8,313 nucleotides of DNA from Desulfatirhabdium butyrativorans. Lineage in GTDB: Bacteria; Desulfobacterota; Desulfobacteria; Desulfobacterales; DYRK01. Position numbers and translations under genes: made by a program. Position 1 is the first letter of the stretch. Every line of letters begins with the position of its first letter. This document shows positions 5,817 to 8,313 of this stretch, one piece after another. Under the pieces are notes generated by a model that worked only from the letters and a program-made list of their open reading frames with translations, did no database searches and was not told the DNA's origin. The stretch spans positions 1 through 8,313 of the forward strand of contig DYRK01000251.1 of NCBI GenBank assembly GCA_020718785.1, in the 5' to 3' direction.

Positions 5817-8123
5817 ATGCGGATATTCCAGCATATTTCCATCAAACACAAGCTGATACTCATTATCATGCTGACCAGTTCGGTCACGCTGCTGCTGACT
5901 TCCGCGGCGTTTGTGATCAAAGATGTGGTAATGTTTTATCATGCTCTTCTCCGTGACCTTTGCAGTCTGACACAGGTTATAGGAATGAACAGCGAAGGCG
6001 CGCTGCTTTTCAATGATCCGCGGACCGCGGCGAAAAATCTCGAGTCGCTGGGCGCTATGCCTTATGTGTTTTCTGCCTGTATTTACGATAAAAAAGGAGA
6101 AGCATTTGCCGCATATTTCCGCAAAGACGCACCGAAAGACACTTCGCCGCCGCCTATAGCCTCCGGTCACTATTATAAAAAAATCCGGAATAAAAAATAC
6201 CTCTTCTTCTTCAAGCCTATCCTCCTCGAGACAGAGACTATCGGAACTGTTTTTATCCAATACGATCTGGAAGAGAGGAATTTCAAAATGAGAGAGGCAG
6301 GCATTATTTTTCTTGCAGTTATGGCAATGGCAGTTTTCTGCGTATCCTTTATCCTGTCTCATATTCTTCAGGGCATTATTTCCGCGCCCATTTTACATCT
6401 GGCTCAGATCGCCAGAACTGTTTCAAAGGAAAAAGATTATTCTGTCCGTGCGAAAAGATGCTGCGAATATCACTGGAACGAAATCGGAATTCTTTCTGAC
6501 GGATTCAATGAAATGCTCACCGAAATTCAGGCACAGGAGAAAGAACTGATCCGGCACCGCGGACACCTTGAAGAAGAGGTCGTCAGCCGTACCGCGGAAC
6601 TGCTTCGGACCAACGAAGAATTAGTCCGGGCAAAGAATGCCGCGGAAAACGCAAACCGGGCAAAAAGCGAGTTTTTAGCCAATATGTCCCATGAAATCCG
6701 GACACCCATGAATGCGGTACTGGGCTTTACCGATCTGCTTCATTCGCTGGCAACAGATCCGAAGCAGAAAAATTATATCGAATCCATCCGTTCCAGCGGC
6801 AGAAGTCTGCTGACACTGATAAATGACATCCTCGATCTGTCCAAAATCGAAGCCGGAAAAATGGAACTTCAGTACGAACCCGTGGATATCTATTCTCTGA
6901 TTAATGAAATCAGGCATATTTTTTCTTTGAAAATAGCCGAAAAAGAGCTTGAATTTGTGACAGATATAGCCGATGATATTCCGCGGAGTCTCCTTCTTGA
7001 CGAGGTCCGGCTGAGACAGGTTCTCTTCAATCTGGTGGGAAATGCCGTCAAATTTACTCATAAGGGATACATCAGACTTTCCGCGACCAAGATTTATACC
7101 GAGGGAAATATGAGCCGTGTCGAACTGATTCTGGCTGTGGAAGATACCGGCATCGGCATTTCCCCGGAATCCGGAGAAAAAATATTTGACGCCTTCAAAC
7201 AGCAGGAAGGACAGGACACCCGGCAATACGGCGGCACGGGTCTGGGACTGGCTATTACCAAACGGCTTGTGGAAATGATGGGGGGAAAAATATCTGTCCG
7301 AAGCGAACCGGGGCGCGGAAGTGTTTTCGAGATTGCGCTGCACCATGTGCCTGTGGCTGCGGTTCCTGTCAAATCGAAAAAAGACGGAACTGCCGGGGAA
7401 AGCCTTATTCTGTTTGAAAAAGCCTTGATTCTTGTGGTGGATGACATTGCGACCAACCGGAATTTAATCAGGGAATTCTTTCTGGACACCCCGATATCGG
7501 TTATCGAGGCTGAAGACGGAGACAAGGCTGTGACTGCGGCGGGCCGCTACAAACCGGATGTGATTCTGATGGATATCCGGATGCCGGTAATGGACGGATA
7601 TGAAGCCGCCCGCCGGATACGGAAGATTGAGGCAATAAAGGATATTCCGGTCATTGCCCTGACCGCGTCCGGAATGAAGGAAGAAAAAGACAAAACCCTG
7701 AAGCAGGGATTTGACGGATTTCTGACAAAACCCATTCAGCGTTCCGAACTTTTTGAGGAATTGGCAAAATTCATCACCCATTCCAAAAAAGAGGCTCCTG
7801 AAAGAGCGGAAAAAATAGAAATTACAGAGCCGGTTTCTCCTGAAACTATGGAGAAACTCCCTGAACTGACTGACAAATTGGAAAACGAACTGATGCGGAA
7901 ATGGGATTCTGCCAGAAAAAACAGTTTCTTTGATGAAATCAGCGTGTTTGCAGATCAGGTGAAAGGATTAGGCGAAGTATTCGGAATGAGCGTTCTCCGG
8001 AAATACGGCGAAGAATTAGCCGGGCATGTCAGCAGTTTCGATATTGAAAACATGAATGCGACATTAGACGCGTATCCGAAATTAGTAGGGAAAATCGTAT
8101 CTCTGCGCTCGAAGGGCGGGTGA
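5817..8123 (+). CDS. Hybrid sensor histidine kinase (CHASE8-like, HAMP, HisKA, HATPase, REC, Hpt-like)
   Basis: This 768-residue inner-membrane hybrid kinase has membrane helix 1 at about 13-34 and a periplasmic domain at about 36-158. That domain has the CHASE8-type pattern (N-terminal helix, then MPYVFSACIYDKKGEAFAAY at 81-100), the type also found in YfiN. Helix 2 (162-180), HAMP (about 181-235, P191) and a coiled coil (about 235-280) follow. HisKA has FLANMSHEIRTPMN with H292. HATPase_c has the N-box (N405, N409), DTGIGI (443-448) and GGTGLGL (472-478), so the kinase core looks active. REC (about 537-655) has D542/D543, phospho-acceptor D586, T616 and K638, also complete. The C-terminus (about 665-768) is helical and Hpt-like, but the H-x-x-K-G histidine position is D713 (ADQVKGLG). 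Only 2 bases separate it from the YfiR gene, and GGGGAG at 5802-5807 is the ribosome site. No separate response regulator follows within the window, so the output is unknown. Confidence 0.93.
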   Translation: MRIFQHISIKHKLILIIMLTSSVTLLLTSAAFVIKDVVMFYHALLRDLCSLTQVIGMNSEGALLFNDPRTAAKNLESLGAMPYVFSACIYDKKGEAFAAYFRKDAPKDTSPPPIASGHYYKKIRNKKYLFFFKPILLETETIGTVFIQYDLEERNFKMREAGIIFLAVMAMAVFCVSFILSHILQGIISAPILHLAQIARTVSKEKDYSVRAKRCCEYHWNEIGILSDGFNEMLTEIQAQEKELIRHRGHLEEEVVSRTAELLRTNEELVRAKNAAENANRAKSEFLANMSHEIRTPMNAVLGFTDLLHSLATDPKQKNYIESIRSSGRSLLTLINDILDLSKIEAGKMELQYEPVDIYSLINEIRHIFSLKIAEKELEFVTDIADDIPRSLLLDEVRLRQVLFNLVGNAVKFTHKGYIRLSATKIYTEGNMSRVELILAVEDTGIGISPESGEKIFDAFKQQEGQDTRQYGGTGLGLAITKRLVEMMGGKISVRSEPGRGSVFEIALHHVPVAAVPVKSKKDGTAGESLILFEKALILVVDDIATNRNLIREFFLDTPISVIEAEDGDKAVTAAGRYKPDVILMDIRMPVMDGYEAARRIRKIEAIKDIPVIALTASGMKEEKDKTLKQGFDGFLTKPIQRSELFEELAKFITHSKKEAPERAEKIEITEPVSPETMEKLPELTDKLENELMRKWDSARKNSFFDEISVFADQVKGLGEVFGMSVLRKYGEELAGHVSSFDIENMNATLDAYPKLVGKIVSLRSKGG

Positions 8124-8193
8124 AACCCACCTTAATCGCTTTTCAGCAAAATTTTTGTAAGCCTTTTTCGTCTTTCATTCGTCATTAAAATAA
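8124..8193. other. A+T-rich spacer after the kinase gene
   Basis: I see no gene here. Two T-runs (around 8151-8155 and 8163-8167) are not preceded by a stable hairpin. A 4-bp GGGT/ACCC mirror at 8118-8128 overlaps the stop codon and is too small to count as a terminator. Confidence 0.45.
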
Positions 8194-8229
8194 TCGGTGG
8201 GTCAGACTTATTTCTGTCTGACCTTTATC
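8194..8229 (+). repeat. Palindromic direct repeat, copy A
   Basis: This is the first of two near-identical copies running from TCGGTGGGTCAGAC to TGTCTGACCTTTATC. It differs from copy B (8280-8313) only by two extra T at 8208-8209. GGTCAGAC (8200-8207) pairs with GTCTGACC (8216-8223). The copy is probably a member of a dispersed intergenic repeat family; that is inferred, since only this window is visible. Confidence 0.7.
8200..8228 (+). terminator. Possible intrinsic terminator of the operon
   Basis: An 8-bp stem (GGTCAGAC/GTCTGACC) with an 8-base loop is followed by TTTAT, 77 bases after the kinase stop. The T-tract is short and the same hairpin recurs at 8286-8307, so a repeat function is as likely as termination. 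Confidence 0.35.
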
Positions 8230-8231
8230 AT

Positions 8232-8253
8232 GAACAGGCAGAAATGCCTGTTC
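8232..8253 (+). repeat. Perfect 9-bp hairpin with GAAA loop
   Basis: GAACAGGCA (8232-8240) and TGCCTGTTC (8245-8253) pair perfectly around GAAA (8241-8244), a GNRA-type tetraloop if transcribed. The core CAGAAATG equals the core of the flanking repeats read on the other strand, so this is an inverted, diverged relative of copies A and B. Confidence 0.7.
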
Positions 8254-8279
8254 TACCTGACCATTATGATTTATAAGAT

Positions 8280-8313
8280 TCGGTGGGTCAGACATTTCTG
8301 TCTGACCTTTATC
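8280..8313 (+). repeat. Palindromic direct repeat, copy B
   Basis: This second copy of the 8194-8229 repeat runs to the window edge. GGTCAGACA (8286-8294) pairs perfectly with TGTCTGACC (8299-8307) around TTTC, which reads GAAA on the minus strand. Whether further copies follow cannot be seen. Confidence 0.7.

Noticed and set aside
6675..7346. 223-residue minus-strand frame inside the kinase gene
   Set aside because: It is the antisense shadow of the HisKA/HATPase region, whose plus-strand motifs are complete and unambiguous. The minus-strand translation shows no family pattern.
8118..8128. GGGT/ACCC hairpin at the kinase stop as a terminator
   Set aside because: The stem is only 4 bp with no T-run directly after it, and it overlaps the end of the coding sequence.
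8194..8313. Possible start of a CRISPR array (two 34-36 base repeats, 50-base gap)
   Set aside because: The gap itself holds a palindrome related to the repeats, the two copies differ by two bases, and no cas gene is visible. A palindromic intergenic repeat family explains it better.

Overview
The window looks like part of the chromosome of a Gram-negative bacterium of moderate G+C content. Two outer-membrane TonB-dependent receptors, a periplasmic YfiR protein and an inner-membrane hybrid histidine kinase together require a double-membrane envelope. The protein style (plug domains with SLEEL..VEIISVSKK, a YfiR gene next to a hybrid kinase, an ISAzo13-like transposase relic, palindromic intergenic repeats) is most like Desulfobacterales/Desulfobacterota. 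That placement is an inference; no rRNA or other marker gene is present.

Layout. Positions 1-450 (minus strand) hold the 5' part of a dead transposase with two frameshifts that runs off the left edge. Positions 451-917 have no gene. They contain a long imperfect inverted repeat (540-646) resembling a MITE or insertion-sequence ends, an unremarkable stretch, and a degenerate 7-bp tandem repeat just before the first gene. From 918 to 8123 four genes lie on the plus strand in one apparent operon: TonB-dependent receptor 1 (918-3074), receptor 2 (3142-5235), YfiR-family periplasmic protein (5239-5814) and a CHASE8-like/HAMP/HisKA/HATPase/REC hybrid kinase with a C-terminal Hpt-like domain (5817-8123). 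The last three are separated by only 2-3 bases. Positions 8124-8313 are non-coding and carry three related hairpins, two of them in a direct repeat.

How the genes may work together. In Pseudomonas aeruginosa the periplasmic protein YfiR represses the inner-membrane diguanylate cyclase YfiN through YfiN's periplasmic/HAMP input. Here a YfiR homologue is coupled to a kinase whose input half (two membrane helices, a small CHASE8-like periplasmic domain, HAMP) resembles that of YfiN, but whose output is a phosphorelay. My inference is that substrate traffic or envelope state at two paralogous TonB receptors is relayed by YfiR to the kinase. The substrates and the downstream regulator cannot be read from this window.

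Most interesting points: the receptor-YfiR-kinase signalling unit; a kinase C-terminal Hpt-like domain with Asp where the phospho-accepting His should be; three downstream hairpins with compensatory base changes around a shared GAAA loop; and, between the receptor genes, a perfect inverted repeat whose halves match CIRCE (HrcA operator) half-sites in everted order.
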